Origin: Paraburkholderia hiiakae
GTDB taxonomy: Bacteria; Pseudomonadota; Gammaproteobacteria; Burkholderiales; Burkholderiaceae
Direction of reading: 5' to 3'
Assembly (NCBI RefSeq): GCF_904848665.1
Contig: NZ_CAJHCQ010000006.1
Location: 1-64,000 of the forward strand
DNA: 64,000 nt
The notes under the pieces are model-generated. The model did not search any database. It was not told where the DNA came from and saw only the letters and a program-made list of their open reading frames with translations. A program made the translations under genes and the position numbers. This document shows, in pieces, positions 34,610 to 43,092 of this stretch (its first letter is position 1; each line of letters starts with the position of its first letter).

Positions 34610-35920
34610 TCACGGATCAACTTCCGTATTCGGCACCCCCGACCTAGACTCAGGGGCAGACGCAGACCGATACCATTTGGCAATCTCTCTTGGAGTTCGC
34701 AGGTCGAGATAAGCGCGGCTGTGAACAAGGGGGCCCGAAATGATCGGTACAGCGGCGATCAGGGCGCGGAGAATTCCGGGTTCGTGAGTAGATAAGCGGC
34801 ACACTGTGATGTTGCAAGCGTCAATTTGCGGTATGCGCGCGGTATGAATGTCGAGCCAGAAGTGATCCGAAAAACTGCGCGTCCCTAAGCTCAGCATCGT
34901 GATGAAAGAGATTCCGATGCCGATCGCCCACAGGATTATCGGTGTCGCGACTGCAATGGCCATTACGATCACCATCGTACTCGCCGCGTAATATAGTGCA
35001 TCAGCTTGACTCAGGCCAGGCGGTCTGTGGAATCCTCTGTAAAGCCCAAACGAAAAGGCCGAGACTATAGATAATCCGGTAATTACCGGCATTCCGTAAG
35101 TAGCCAAAGCAGACACAACTGCATGCACCCACTCGCCAGACAGTCGCGTAATTTTTAGGAACCAATACGCTTCGTCGGGCGCGAACCATATACATAGAGT
35201 CCGGACTGAATGTGGGCTAGCTGCTTTCCACCTGAGTTCGGCTTTGGTAAGACCAGCCGGTCGAGTATTCTCTTGAAGAACCCAGGCTATTCCACAAAAA
35301 CATAATGCCAAAATTACCTGTAACGCACCGCCTAAGGACTCGAGAATTCGCCCTATCGTATCGAGCCCAGGCAACAGAGAGGTAAACCATCGCTCGACCC
35401 GGCCGTACCATCCAGATTCGACGTATCCAATAACTCGACTTCCCAAAAAACCCATCCCACAAAGCACACCCATTATCGGCAGGGCAGATAGTCCAGCCCT
35501 AAGCCACATCAGCATTTTGATCGATCGACAACGAACGTGACAAAAGGGCGTTCCAAGGCAAACGATGCCAGCTCGCTGATGCTCCGGAACACCGTCGACT
35601 GCGCTCATCGCGATGTTCCCGCCGTGACTGTGGGCCACAATCAGGATACGTTCATTCGGGCGAGCGGCGGCCTCGCTCGCGAGGCGTTCGCGGAGAGCCG
35701 CCGATGCCAAGATTCGGTGGTCGTGGCGATTCTTCCCAGACCATACGAACTTGCCAATCGTGACACCACCAGGCTCGAGCAGTAGTAGCTCTCTCGTCAG
35801 AAAAGAGTTCTCCCGGGTCCACTCAGAATCCCGTGCAAATGTCCCATGCACCAGAACGCAGTGCAAGACAGGGGTTTGGACGTTTGTTTGATGGAGGACG
35901 TACTCGTGAGTCGGTGCCAT
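34610..35920 (-). CDS. Membrane-spanning alpha/beta hydrolase
   Basis: 436 residues from the ATG at 35920 (a TTG five codons earlier is possible). The N-terminal hydrolase core starts LHCVLVHGTFARDSEW, has the W-S-G-K-N-R-H-D-H-R motif near 60 and the nucleophile elbow AHSHGG (Ser near 98). About four or five hydrophobic segments follow (near 145-165, 200-225, 275-305 and 325-365). The C-terminal soluble tail contains PIISGPLVHSRAYLDLRTPREIAKWY, where the His may be catalytic. It is probably an inner-membrane lipase or esterase. Its AT-rich composition, and a second hydrolase gene on the same strand directly upstream, suggest co-acquired cargo. The substrate and role are unknown. Confidence 0.75.
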   Translation of the reverse strand: MAPTHEYVLHQTNVQTPVLHCVLVHGTFARDSEWTRENSFLTRELLLLEPGGVTIGKFVWSGKNRHDHRILASAALRERLASEAAARPNERILIVAHSHGGNIAMSAVDGVPEHQRAGIVCLGTPFCHVRCRSIKMLMWLRAGLSALPIMGVLCGMGFLGSRVIGYVESGWYGRVERWFTSLLPGLDTIGRILESLGGALQVILALCFCGIAWVLQENTRPAGLTKAELRWKAASPHSVRTLCIWFAPDEAYWFLKITRLSGEWVHAVVSALATYGMPVITGLSIVSAFSFGLYRGFHRPPGLSQADALYYAASTMVIVMAIAVATPIILWAIGIGISFITMLSLGTRSFSDHFWLDIHTARIPQIDACNITVCRLSTHEPGILRALIAAVPIISGPLVHSRAYLDLRTPREIAKWYRSASAPESRSGVPNTEVDP

Positions 35921-36256
35921 AGCGAGTTTCGACAATGCGGAAAAATATAATAGTCAAAGGATCCACTGGCCGATTCGGCGGCAGCACCTACCTAATGCGT
36001 GAAATATAGCCTCTTTGGTAAAATGCGGCGATACAGTTCGTCTCTATTTTGTTTGGAGTCTGAAATACGATTGCGAACCCTATAAATCGCATTTAATTCG
36101 AATTGATATTCAAGTTTTAAATTTTGGCATGGATATTTTCTTAACAGAAGGGCGGGCTTCGTTGTGGTGCTTGGATTTTCATATCGTGCATAAGCTTTAC
36201 GCCGATTGCGAGAATCACATCGAATATCAAATCTATATTTGATGATCGGAAAATTT
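35921..36256. other. AT-rich gap between the two hydrolase genes
   Basis: About 335 bp, much more AT-rich than the window average. A 75-codon frame on the plus strand (36015-36242) has no ribosome site and is probably chance. The promoter of the downstream hydrolase gene likely lies here. Confidence 0.4.
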
Positions 36257-38023
36257 TCATATTACATCGAGTAACACGTAGAGAATGATCGTCACCACTA
36301 ACGTCGACAGCACAATCTTTCCGAAGTGGCGCTTATTGCGCCTGAAAGCGAACCCACCAGCCACGGCCAGCATAACCAGTGCGAACCAAACCATGTAAGG
36401 GGTCACATTTGAGAAAAATCGCATTGCGCCTAGTTCGTGTAGTACGGTCTCACCCGCGGCGAAATCCTCCCCCGTTTCGGCGAAGTTGAGCAGGTGACGA
36501 AGGTTATCGTCGTCGCGTAGTGATTCCCCATGCCCCCCTTGATACCAGCCCACGTCGACGACCTGCCCCGGTTGCATCGCAGTCGGAGCGCCAAAACCGA
36601 GAACTCCTGCAGGTCCCACGTCAGTGAATCCGATCGCCCGGAGAGCTGGACACAATATTCCCACCGCCCAGTCTCGCGAAGCCATTTCGTAGCGCATCGC
36701 CTTGACCTGGCCACGATCAAAAATCTTCTTCCAATCGAAGTCGACAGGAAGAACTGGTGCCGCGAGGACCACGTTTTTAAATTTCATCGACGGTGTCGAA
36801 AGTAGACTCTGCGCAAGCAGGTACGTACCGTTGCTATGACCGATGAAATCGAAAGTGGTCATCGGATTCTGAGCTAGAAGTTCTGCATAGCGGTCTCGAA
36901 ACTCGGGAAGGGGCTTACGTCGCAAGGGACGAATTGCAAAATGCGCCGCCGAAAAATAACCATACTCAATCTCGGCGATATTCTCATGCCCATATGTCGA
37001 TTGGGCATCGGATGCTAGCTCTGAAACCCATGCAGAATTTGAAGAGTCACGGATTCCTCGAACGATGAATAAGACCCGACGTGGAACATATGTTTTCAAA
37101 GTAGGTTTGCTGTTTTCAAAAAGTGCGTCACGGAATTTCTCCCAGCGGGCATCGCCAGTCGTCGTGTAAGGCGGGTCAAGCTGTTGTAAATTTCGATGAT
37201 TCGCACCTTGTATTCGAATCAACACTGGTCCACTAAATGCCTCAAGATCGGAGTTATCACTTTCCGTTACCACAGAATCTTGAGTCCCCCAGAACTGTGT
37301 CACCTTGGGAATGATGACACTCGGATTGTGGATCGATGAGGATTGAAGCTCGCCGAAATATCGAATCCAGGCGATTCGAGTATCGGCAATAAAATCGGAC
37401 CCGACCTGGAAGTCTTCGACTATCAGATGGGGGTGAGGAAAAGTTCTCGCAAGCCATGTAACGGGGCCGTACCACCTGCCAAAATTTTTCCCGCTGACGC
37501 CCCTGTTCACCGACGAAAAAAGGAGTATGCGGTCCACCTTCTCAGTCCATGGATGAGGAGCTGCCGGCAATCCTGGCATAGCGCCGGCGCCGATCAGATA
37601 GGCGTGTCTGAGGAGCATTCCACCGATGCTGTGCCCTATAAGGGTCACTGATTGATATTGCGGCGCTTGCGCCCATTGATCTATACAAGCGGAAATGTCC
37701 TTGGCTACATTTCGAGCACTCCCCTTTGTGGCGTAAGTGATGTCATGGCGATATACGAGCCACGCGATCTGTTTATGTTGGGGGTCACGTTCCAGCCTTC
37801 TCAAAAACGATTGCCACTCTTCGGGACCCTGTGTCGTCGCTGGCACAACCACAACGAGCCTTGTCGGAATGTCGCCAAGCTTTGTCGGCATTGGGCAAGG
37901 ATCTGCATTTACATTCCTAGTGCAAAGCATCGGTATAAGGAATACGAGCAGGCAAAAAAACCGCATCATATGATGAGTCGGAAAGTTCCTTATCATCTTG
38001 TGGCCGCTCTGCGCAGTCTGCAT
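36257..38023 (-). CDS. Tandem double alpha/beta hydrolase with C-terminal membrane anchor
   Basis: 588 residues from the ATG at 38023, chosen for GGGAG 6 bp upstream. A signal peptide or anchor follows (FFCLLVFLIPMLCTRNVNA). Domain 1 (about 40-300) has GHSIGG (Ser near 132), a likely acid in WGTQDSVV (near 249) and His in IQGANHRNLQ (near 276), a complete triad. Domain 2 (about 315-530) has VRGIRDSSN at its start and GHSNGT (Ser near 397), with a possible His in YQGGHGESL. Two hydrophobic segments near the C-terminus (VWFALVMLAVAGGFAF and IVLSTLVVTIILYVLL) anchor it. The architecture is not one I recognise as a described family. It may be a periplasm-facing lipase or esterase. Confidence 0.75.
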   Translation of the reverse strand: MQTAQSGHKMIRNFPTHHMMRFFCLLVFLIPMLCTRNVNADPCPMPTKLGDIPTRLVVVVPATTQGPEEWQSFLRRLERDPQHKQIAWLVYRHDITYATKGSARNVAKDISACIDQWAQAPQYQSVTLIGHSIGGMLLRHAYLIGAGAMPGLPAAPHPWTEKVDRILLFSSVNRGVSGKNFGRWYGPVTWLARTFPHPHLIVEDFQVGSDFIADTRIAWIRYFGELQSSSIHNPSVIIPKVTQFWGTQDSVVTESDNSDLEAFSGPVLIRIQGANHRNLQQLDPPYTTTGDARWEKFRDALFENSKPTLKTYVPRRVLFIVRGIRDSSNSAWVSELASDAQSTYGHENIAEIEYGYFSAAHFAIRPLRRKPLPEFRDRYAELLAQNPMTTFDFIGHSNGTYLLAQSLLSTPSMKFKNVVLAAPVLPVDFDWKKIFDRGQVKAMRYEMASRDWAVGILCPALRAIGFTDVGPAGVLGFGAPTAMQPGQVVDVGWYQGGHGESLRDDDNLRHLLNFAETGEDFAAGETVLHELGAMRFFSNVTPYMVWFALVMLAVAGGFAFRRNKRHFGKIVLSTLVVTIILYVLLDVI

Positions 38024-39298
38024 AGGATTCTCCCAATTGATCTCGGTCGAGCACAGGGGATCCACGTGGCTCGCTGTTACTGAGCCGCTCCGATATCGGA
38101 CGTTTTAACTAGTTCTCATGCTTACACCGCACAAGATCTCATGTAAATCTGCCTATATCTGCGGGAAATATTCCGGCATTGATACTTCTGTCACTACTCA
38201 GGCACACCTGCTGACGGACAGTAAGTTAAAGACATCTCTGATCATAATTTCCTGATAGATGGCAGATTAAAGCAAAGCGAAGATTGACAGGATCACGATC
38301 CGTACTTGAAATAAAAGGTAGGACAAAATTGCGGAAATTGGATACTGGGAAAGTACCGAGATGATCACCAAATCGAATGTGGGCTATCGAACCGACAAAA
38401 GATGTCATAGATGCGTTAAACCGATAATCGGCCAAAATCCGCGCAGTAGGCTAGGCGATGATGCCCCTTGAGGTGCAGACGAGAGCCGCGCGTCGGACGC
38501 GCGCTCGGCTGGGCAGTCGTTCCGGCAACTTAAGCATCAGTCTTCGATCGGTGCAGCCCGCACGGTTGCGCTTTGACTTTGTCAGGATGCAAGAATGAGT
38601 TGGCACCGAACCAGCCGTTTCGCGGGGAATCATGAGGCGTGTCCAATGTCAACGCAATTCGACGAAATCGACATAGTTGATGGGAGTTGAGGTATCGGCA
38701 AGGGCCACGTGCGATTGATCGTTACGCCCGATCAAGAAACTGTCCGCCTATCAAGTGTCGAACGGGCCGAACTGGGTCGAGAGTACTCATCCTCAGAAGG
38801 CGACACCTGACATCCGCGGTCGCGAAGGTCCGTATGGCAGAAAGGCGATATGAAGCTGCCTCACATACGCTGCTCCCCGAATGTCTGCTACGGCCGATTT
38901 GTGTGCGTAGCTCGTCCGTCAGGTTATGGAGAATTACGGCCGTTGCAGCGGCAGGCTTCCCCGCTCGCTTACCGGCGGGTTCTGGCCCGCTCCTGAACTG
39001 CGAGAGCGTAGACCACGGCGTCATCAAGCTGGATGCCGGACGGCCGAACGGGGCAGGGCGACGGTCGAGTTCGAGGCGGCCTCGTGTCGTGACCTCGACG
39101 GTGGTCAAAGCGTGGCAGGTTGCCCGTGATAAGGGGCGTTATCACGTTAGTTTGTTCACTCGTTTCCGCCTTCTGAATTCCGTAGCGGTAGGCGTAGATA
39201 GTTCGATCAGGGGTATATTGCTTTTGTGGTGACGTGAATTGCGTGCCTAGATGGCGCTGATTTTCTGGAAAAACATGGATGACCACAATTGATCGAAT
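38024..39298. other. Long intergenic stretch, no gene seen
   Basis: About 1.3 kb. The first 350 bp are AT-rich like the hydrolase genes. A 69-codon minus frame (38226-38435) there lacks a ribosome site and a domain. From about 38450 the DNA is GC-rich, noncoding and contains dispersed repeat copy B. No terminator was evident. Confidence 0.4.
38774..38915 (+). repeat. Dispersed noncoding repeat, copy B
   Basis: Partner of 2089-2230 in the same orientation. It lies outside the recombinase pair on the right, about 36.7 kb from copy A. Identity, by eye, is roughly two thirds, so it is an old repeat. Confidence 0.45.
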
Positions 39299-39397
39299 GC
39301 AATAGAACCCCTTCATTTTCGTTTCGTTTTTTCGGTTCTATTGCCTGCCGCCCGACGATATTTTCCGAGTCTATTGCGAATTTTTTCAGGTCTATTG
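39299..39397 (+). promoter_or_regulatory. Iterated GGTCTATTGC boxes upstream of merR
   Basis: GCAATAGAACC (39299-39309) and GGTTCTATTGC (39334-39344) are perfect 11-bp inverted repeats around a pyrimidine-rich loop. Two further direct copies of TCTATTG lie at 39370-39376 and 39391-39397. The starts of the three direct copies are 33 and 21 bp apart, close to whole helical turns. They could be a multi-site operator for an unidentified regulator, or the first pair could be a hairpin. Confidence 0.45.
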
Positions 39398-39427
39398 TGC
39401 AGGGACATTCGCCCGCGCAAAAAAAGC

Positions 39428-39459
39428 TTGACCTGGAGTGCACTCGAAGTCCCACCATT
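39428..39459 (+). promoter_or_regulatory. MerR-type promoter with operator in the spacer
   Basis: TTGACC (39428-39433) is followed by the palindrome CTGGAGTGCACTCGAAG, with a perfect GAGTGCACTC core at 39436-39445. This is the textbook arrangement of a MerR-regulated promoter with a 19-20 bp spacer. The -10 (ACCATT at 39454-39459) is weak, as expected where MerR remodels the DNA. It lies just upstream of merR and indicates autoregulation. Confidence 0.7.
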
Positions 39460-39483
39460 CAGAACGTCGATGAGGAGAAGCGC

Positions 39484-39927
39484 ATGAAGATTGGCGAACT
39501 GGCGGCGCTCACGGGCCTATCGGCCCACACGATCCGCTACTACGAGCGCATCGGGTTGATTCCCTATGCGGTGCGCGACGAAGCGGGCCAGCGCGCTTAC
39601 GAGCGCTCGGTGCTCGACTGGATCGAGTTCCTCGGTCGCCTGAAGACCACGGGCATGCCGATCCAGGGCATGTTGCGCTACGCGCAACTGCGCGCGGCGG
39701 GTGAGTCAACCGAGTGCGAGCGCCGCGAGTTGCTGGCGGCGCATCGCGAAGCGGTGCGTGCGCAAGTGGCCGAGCTCAAGGCGTGTCTTCTCGTCCTCGA
39801 CAAAAAGATCGAAGGTTATTCCCACGCCATGCAAAGGAACGAGAATGCACGAAACAATGAATCAGGTCAGCGCCGCCCAGCAGGAAAGCCGCCTCGCAAG
39901 AGGCAAGCGCATGCTCTCGGCGATTGA
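39484..39927 (+). CDS. MerR family regulator
   Basis: 147 residues from the ATG at 39484 (GAGGAGA upstream). The frame upstream to 39289 is noncoding and overlaps the promoter. The winged HTH starts MKIGELAALTGLSAHTIRYYERIGLIPYAVRDE, the dimerisation helix follows, and the fold ends at ACLLVLDKKIEGYSHAM. There are no metal-binding cysteines near the C-terminus (a single Cys in TECERR), so it senses an organic or redox signal rather than a metal. The last 28 residues or so run 83 bp into the CMD gene in another frame and look unlike MerR sequence, which suggests a lost stop codon. Confidence 0.9.
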   Translation: MKIGELAALTGLSAHTIRYYERIGLIPYAVRDEAGQRAYERSVLDWIEFLGRLKTTGMPIQGMLRYAQLRAAGESTECERRELLAAHREAVRAQVAELKACLLVLDKKIEGYSHAMQRNENARNNESGQRRPAGKPPRKRQAHALGD

Positions 39928-40252
39928 CGGCAGCGGCGGCGAGCACGTGATCGACTCGCTCGCCGATATCGCGCCGGATTTCGCGCAGTATCTGCTGGAA
40001 TTTCCATTTGGCGACATCTACGCGCGGCCCGGTCTCGACCTTCGCTCGCGGGAGATCGCCACCATCGCGGCGCTCACGGCCATTGGCCACGCGCAGCCGC
40101 AGCTCAAGGTCCATATTGCCGCGGGCCTGAACGTGGGGCTCACGCGTGAAGAGATCGTCGAGACGATCATGCAGATGGCCGTGTACGCGGGCTTTCCAGC
40201 GGCGCTCAACGGCCTCTTCGCCGCGCGCGAGGTGTTCGCCCGCGAGGCTTGA
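39845..40252 (+). CDS. Carboxymuconolactone decarboxylase family protein
   Basis: 135 residues from the ATG at 39845 (AAAGGA upstream; the Met at 39857 is an alternative). The CMD fold is all-helical, with DFAQYLLEFPFGDIYARPGLDLRSREIATIAALTAIG as its core pattern and the HIAAGLNVGLTREEIVETIMQMAVYAGFPAALN helices. The AhpD-type C-x-x-C is absent, so it belongs to the decarboxylase-like rather than the disulfide-reductase branch. It is translated from inside the merR frame and surely regulated by it. Confidence 0.9.
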   Translation: MHETMNQVSAAQQESRLARGKRMLSAIDGSGGEHVIDSLADIAPDFAQYLLEFPFGDIYARPGLDLRSREIATIAALTAIGHAQPQLKVHIAAGLNVGLTREEIVETIMQMAVYAGFPAALNGLFAAREVFAREA

Positions 40253-40264
40253 GGCGCACGACGC

Positions 40265-40291
40265 ACGCGGCGGCGGCCCGCGCCGCCGCGT
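40265..40291. terminator. Strong GC hairpin between convergent genes
   Basis: ACGCGGCGGCG (40265-40275) pairs perfectly with CGCCGCCGCGT (40281-40291) across a 5-base loop, between the CMD gene and the OprD-type porin gene. It is probably a bidirectional terminator. No T-tract follows. Confidence 0.6.
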
Positions 40292-40306
40292 CACGGCCGC
40301 GGCGCT

Positions 40307-41947
40307 TCAGAACAGCTTCAACGGCATGTTGATGACGAGCCGGTATTCCTGGTTACTCGGGTCGGAGTAGTACTTCGAGGCGTGATGCCACATGGCGATG
40401 AAGGTGATCTTCGTGTCCTTGAAGCGCCCGCTTTGCAGCGTATAGCTCGGAATGAAGCCAAACTCGTGGTGCGAGCCGTGCACGGGCTGCCCGTTCCTCC
40501 AGTAGAGGTTATAGAACGGGCTCGCGGGCGTGGGGTTGGCGGCTGCCCCCGCCGACGCATTGGCGCCCCAGCCGAGTGCATACCAGAGCATGGCTTTCGC
40601 GCCCGGCAGGCCCGCATAGGCGCCGTCGAAACCATAGCGGACCTGAAACGACTGTTCATGCGGCGCGTTGTAGTCCACGTCCATCGAGTTGACGAGATAG
40701 TCGCCTGCCGTCTCGTTCACATAGTCGTAGAACTGGTCGCCGAGAATCTGCTGGTAGCCGAGCAGGAGCGAATGCGGGCCGTGCTGTGCGGCAAGCGAAA
40801 GACTGTACGCGTTGCTGTCGATGGGGCCCTGCATCGCGCTGCCCTGATCGTGCGTCGAGTAGATGTTGAAGAAGCCGGTCCACTTGATCGTCGAGGGGTC
40901 GCCGTAGCTCTGCTGCAAGGAGGCGTAGTACTGGCGCCAGACGTCGTCGGCCTGGTTGGCGAAAAGCGAGAGGCTCCCGTTCTTGCTGTAGTCCCAGCTG
41001 CCGCCCAGGTAGCTGAAGCGCTTGAATTTCACGCCGCCGTACGAGGTCGAGAGATCGACGAGATTGGTGTGGCCGCGCGGATTGACCTTCGTGAAACTGC
41101 CCGCCTGGAGCACCGCGTCGGACAGGTCCTTGCTGACGAGCGAGACGCCAAGGAAGGTAGGCGGCAGCGCGCGGTTGTCGTGCGGCTCGAAGAACGGGTT
41201 GTCCGAGACCATTTGCAGGCCGTACTTCGCGACCGTATCGGAAATACGGGCCTTGACGTCCCAGATGCCGGGGTAGGCCCACGCAAGCTGGTTCGAGCCG
41301 CCGCCGTCCTTGCCCACGTGCACCATGTTGCCCGCGCCCTGTCCGCCGTCGAGTTTCAGCGCGCCGTAGAGCGACGCGTCGAGGCCGAGACCCACGAGGC
41401 CCTGCGTATAGCCCGAGGTGTAGTCGAGCATCGCGCCCTGCACCCACGCATGGCGATGCGGGCCGCCTTCGTTGTCGAAGTGGTCGAGGTAGTTGCGAAG
41501 GTTGAGGGTGAGGCTGCTATCCGCTATGAAGCCCTTGCTTTGCGCCTGGCTCGACTGCGGCTGCTTTGGGTTGTCGGCCCGCACGGTTTGGTCGGCGTGC
41601 TGATCCGGCGAGCCGGATGCGAGGCGGTCGACCGCGTTGGGCTCCACGAGCGGGTCGACGCGCGGCGCGTGCATTTGCACGGCGGCTGAAGGTTGTCCCG
41701 CCTGGGTTGCAGCCTGCGCGTTCGCAGCCGCGGTGCTTCTGGCCGATTTGCGGCGCGCCTTGTGTCGGGTCTTTTTCGGTATGACTGGGGCGGCTTGCTG
41801 GGCCTGCACCTGCGCAGCGGGTTGCCCGGACTGTGTGTTCTGCTGAACACTTGTGGTTTGCGCAGCCGCTGCGAGGCTCAGCGGCAGGGCGAACGCGAAT
41901 AGCGCGAGCCGCGCGCCGCTGCTCCTGTTTCTTCGTTCTCTTTTCAT
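40307..41947 (-). CDS. OprD-type outer membrane porin with an Ala/Gln-rich N-terminal extension
   Basis: 546 residues from the ATG at 41947 (GGAGGA upstream). After a signal peptide (ARLALFAFALPLSLAAAAQ), residues of about 30-135 are rich in Ala, Gln and Ser, with a basic patch KKTRHKARRK and no barrel-like strands. The barrel begins at FIADSSLTLNLRNYL, the OprD opening, and ends in NMPLKLF with the terminal Phe required for outer-membrane assembly. OprD porins carry basic amino acids, peptides or acids. It is the last gene of the opp operon (92 bp after oppF), so peptides probably enter through it. The long linker is unusual for the family. Confidence 0.88.
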   Translation of the reverse strand: MKRERRNRSSGARLALFAFALPLSLAAAAQTTSVQQNTQSGQPAAQVQAQQAAPVIPKKTRHKARRKSARSTAAANAQAATQAGQPSAAVQMHAPRVDPLVEPNAVDRLASGSPDQHADQTVRADNPKQPQSSQAQSKGFIADSSLTLNLRNYLDHFDNEGGPHRHAWVQGAMLDYTSGYTQGLVGLGLDASLYGALKLDGGQGAGNMVHVGKDGGGSNQLAWAYPGIWDVKARISDTVAKYGLQMVSDNPFFEPHDNRALPPTFLGVSLVSKDLSDAVLQAGSFTKVNPRGHTNLVDLSTSYGGVKFKRFSYLGGSWDYSKNGSLSLFANQADDVWRQYYASLQQSYGDPSTIKWTGFFNIYSTHDQGSAMQGPIDSNAYSLSLAAQHGPHSLLLGYQQILGDQFYDYVNETAGDYLVNSMDVDYNAPHEQSFQVRYGFDGAYAGLPGAKAMLWYALGWGANASAGAAANPTPASPFYNLYWRNGQPVHGSHHEFGFIPSYTLQSGRFKDTKITFIAMWHHASKYYSDPSNQEYRLVINMPLKLF

Positions 41948-42039
41948 CGTGTCTTCCTCCATGTGTTTTTCGTACATTCGCAATCAATCAGGAATGCGAA
42001 GCGGTTGTGACACCCGCTGGCGCGTGCGAAGCGGGTATT

Positions 42040-43092
42040 TCAGGCGGCAATGGAGTCGTCGGCCGCGCGCGGGTGCCAGCAGGCGACGATCGAACCGCCA
42101 AGGCCGATGGCGGCCGGTTCAGGCGCCGCCGCGGCGCACTGGGTAGAGGCCTTCGGGCAGCGCGTGCGGAATGCGCAGCCTGAAGGCGGATTGAGCGGCG
42201 AAGGAATCTCGCCGCGTAGCAGCGACGCATGACGCTCGCGCGCCGGGTCGGCCACCGGTACGGCGTCGAGGAGGGCGCGCGTGTAGGGATGCGCGGGTGC
42301 GTCGTACACGGCCTGGCGCGTGCCGAGTTCCATGACGCGACCGAGGTACATGACCATGACGCGATGGCTGAGCGTTTTGACCACGGCGAGGTCGTGGCCG
42401 ACGAAAAGCAGCGAGAGCGCGAGGTCGCGTTGCAGGTCGCGCAGCAGGTTGACGATCTGTGCCTGAATGGAGACGTCGAGCGCGGAAACCGGTTCGTCGC
42501 AGATCACGAGCGCGGGCTCGCCGACCAACGCGCGCGCGATGCCCACACGCTGGCACTGACCGCCCGAGAACTCGTGCGCGCGGCGCTCGAGATGACGCGC
42601 GTTCAGGCCTACACGCTCGAGCATCGTGAGCACACGGCGCGCGATTTCCTTGCGGCCCAGGTGCGGCGCGTGCGTGCGCAACGGTTCGGCCACGATCTCG
42701 CCGATCGACATGCGCGGATCGAGCGAAGCGAGCGGATCCTGGAAGATCATCTGAACGCCTCGACGCAGCGCGCCGAGGCGCCGTTGCGTCCCGAAAACGG
42801 TTTCTTCGCCTTGCCAGGTCACGCTGCCCGAAGCGACGGGCGATAGGCCGATCACGGCGCGCGCGAGCGTTGACTTGCCGCAGCCCGATTCGCCCACGAG
42901 CCCGAGCGTTTCGCCGCGGCGCACATCGAACGAAATACCGTTCACGGCGTGCAGTTGCGATTTCTGCCACGGCCACGGGCCGCGTGCGACGCGAAAATCC
43001 ACGGCGAGGTCGCGCACACGCAGGAGCGTGTCGTCAGGCATGCCAGGCGCTTTCGTCTGCGCATTTGTGTGCGCTTTTGTGTGATTCGTCAT
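42040..43092 (-). CDS. oppF: Oligopeptide ABC transporter ATP-binding protein OppF
   Basis: 350 residues. Walker A is GESGCGKST, the signature is FSGGQCQRVGIARAL, Walker B is LVICDEPVSALD and the switch His lies in LFVGHDLAVV. The oligopeptide/dipeptide C-terminal domain with its cysteines is present (CAFRTRCPKASTQC), a motif that in this subfamily can hold an iron-sulfur cluster. It pairs with OppD to power import. The start overlaps the oppD stop by 4 bp. Confidence 0.93.
   Translation of the reverse strand: MTNHTKAHTNAQTKAPGMPDDTLLRVRDLAVDFRVARGPWPWQKSQLHAVNGISFDVRRGETLGLVGESGCGKSTLARAVIGLSPVASGSVTWQGEETVFGTQRRLGALRRGVQMIFQDPLASLDPRMSIGEIVAEPLRTHAPHLGRKEIARRVLTMLERVGLNARHLERRAHEFSGGQCQRVGIARALVGEPALVICDEPVSALDVSIQAQIVNLLRDLQRDLALSLLFVGHDLAVVKTLSHRVMVMYLGRVMELGTRQAVYDAPAHPYTRALLDAVPVADPARERHASLLRGEIPSPLNPPSGCAFRTRCPKASTQCAAAAPEPAAIGLGGSIVACWHPRAADDSIAA

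Noticed and set aside
38226-38435. A 69-codon minus-strand frame in AT-rich DNA
   Set aside because: No ribosome site and no recognisable domain. A chance frame is more likely.
40382-41689. A 435-codon plus-strand frame
   Set aside because: It is antisense to the OprD-type porin and reads as a typical GC-rich shadow rich in Arg, Val and Glu without a domain.
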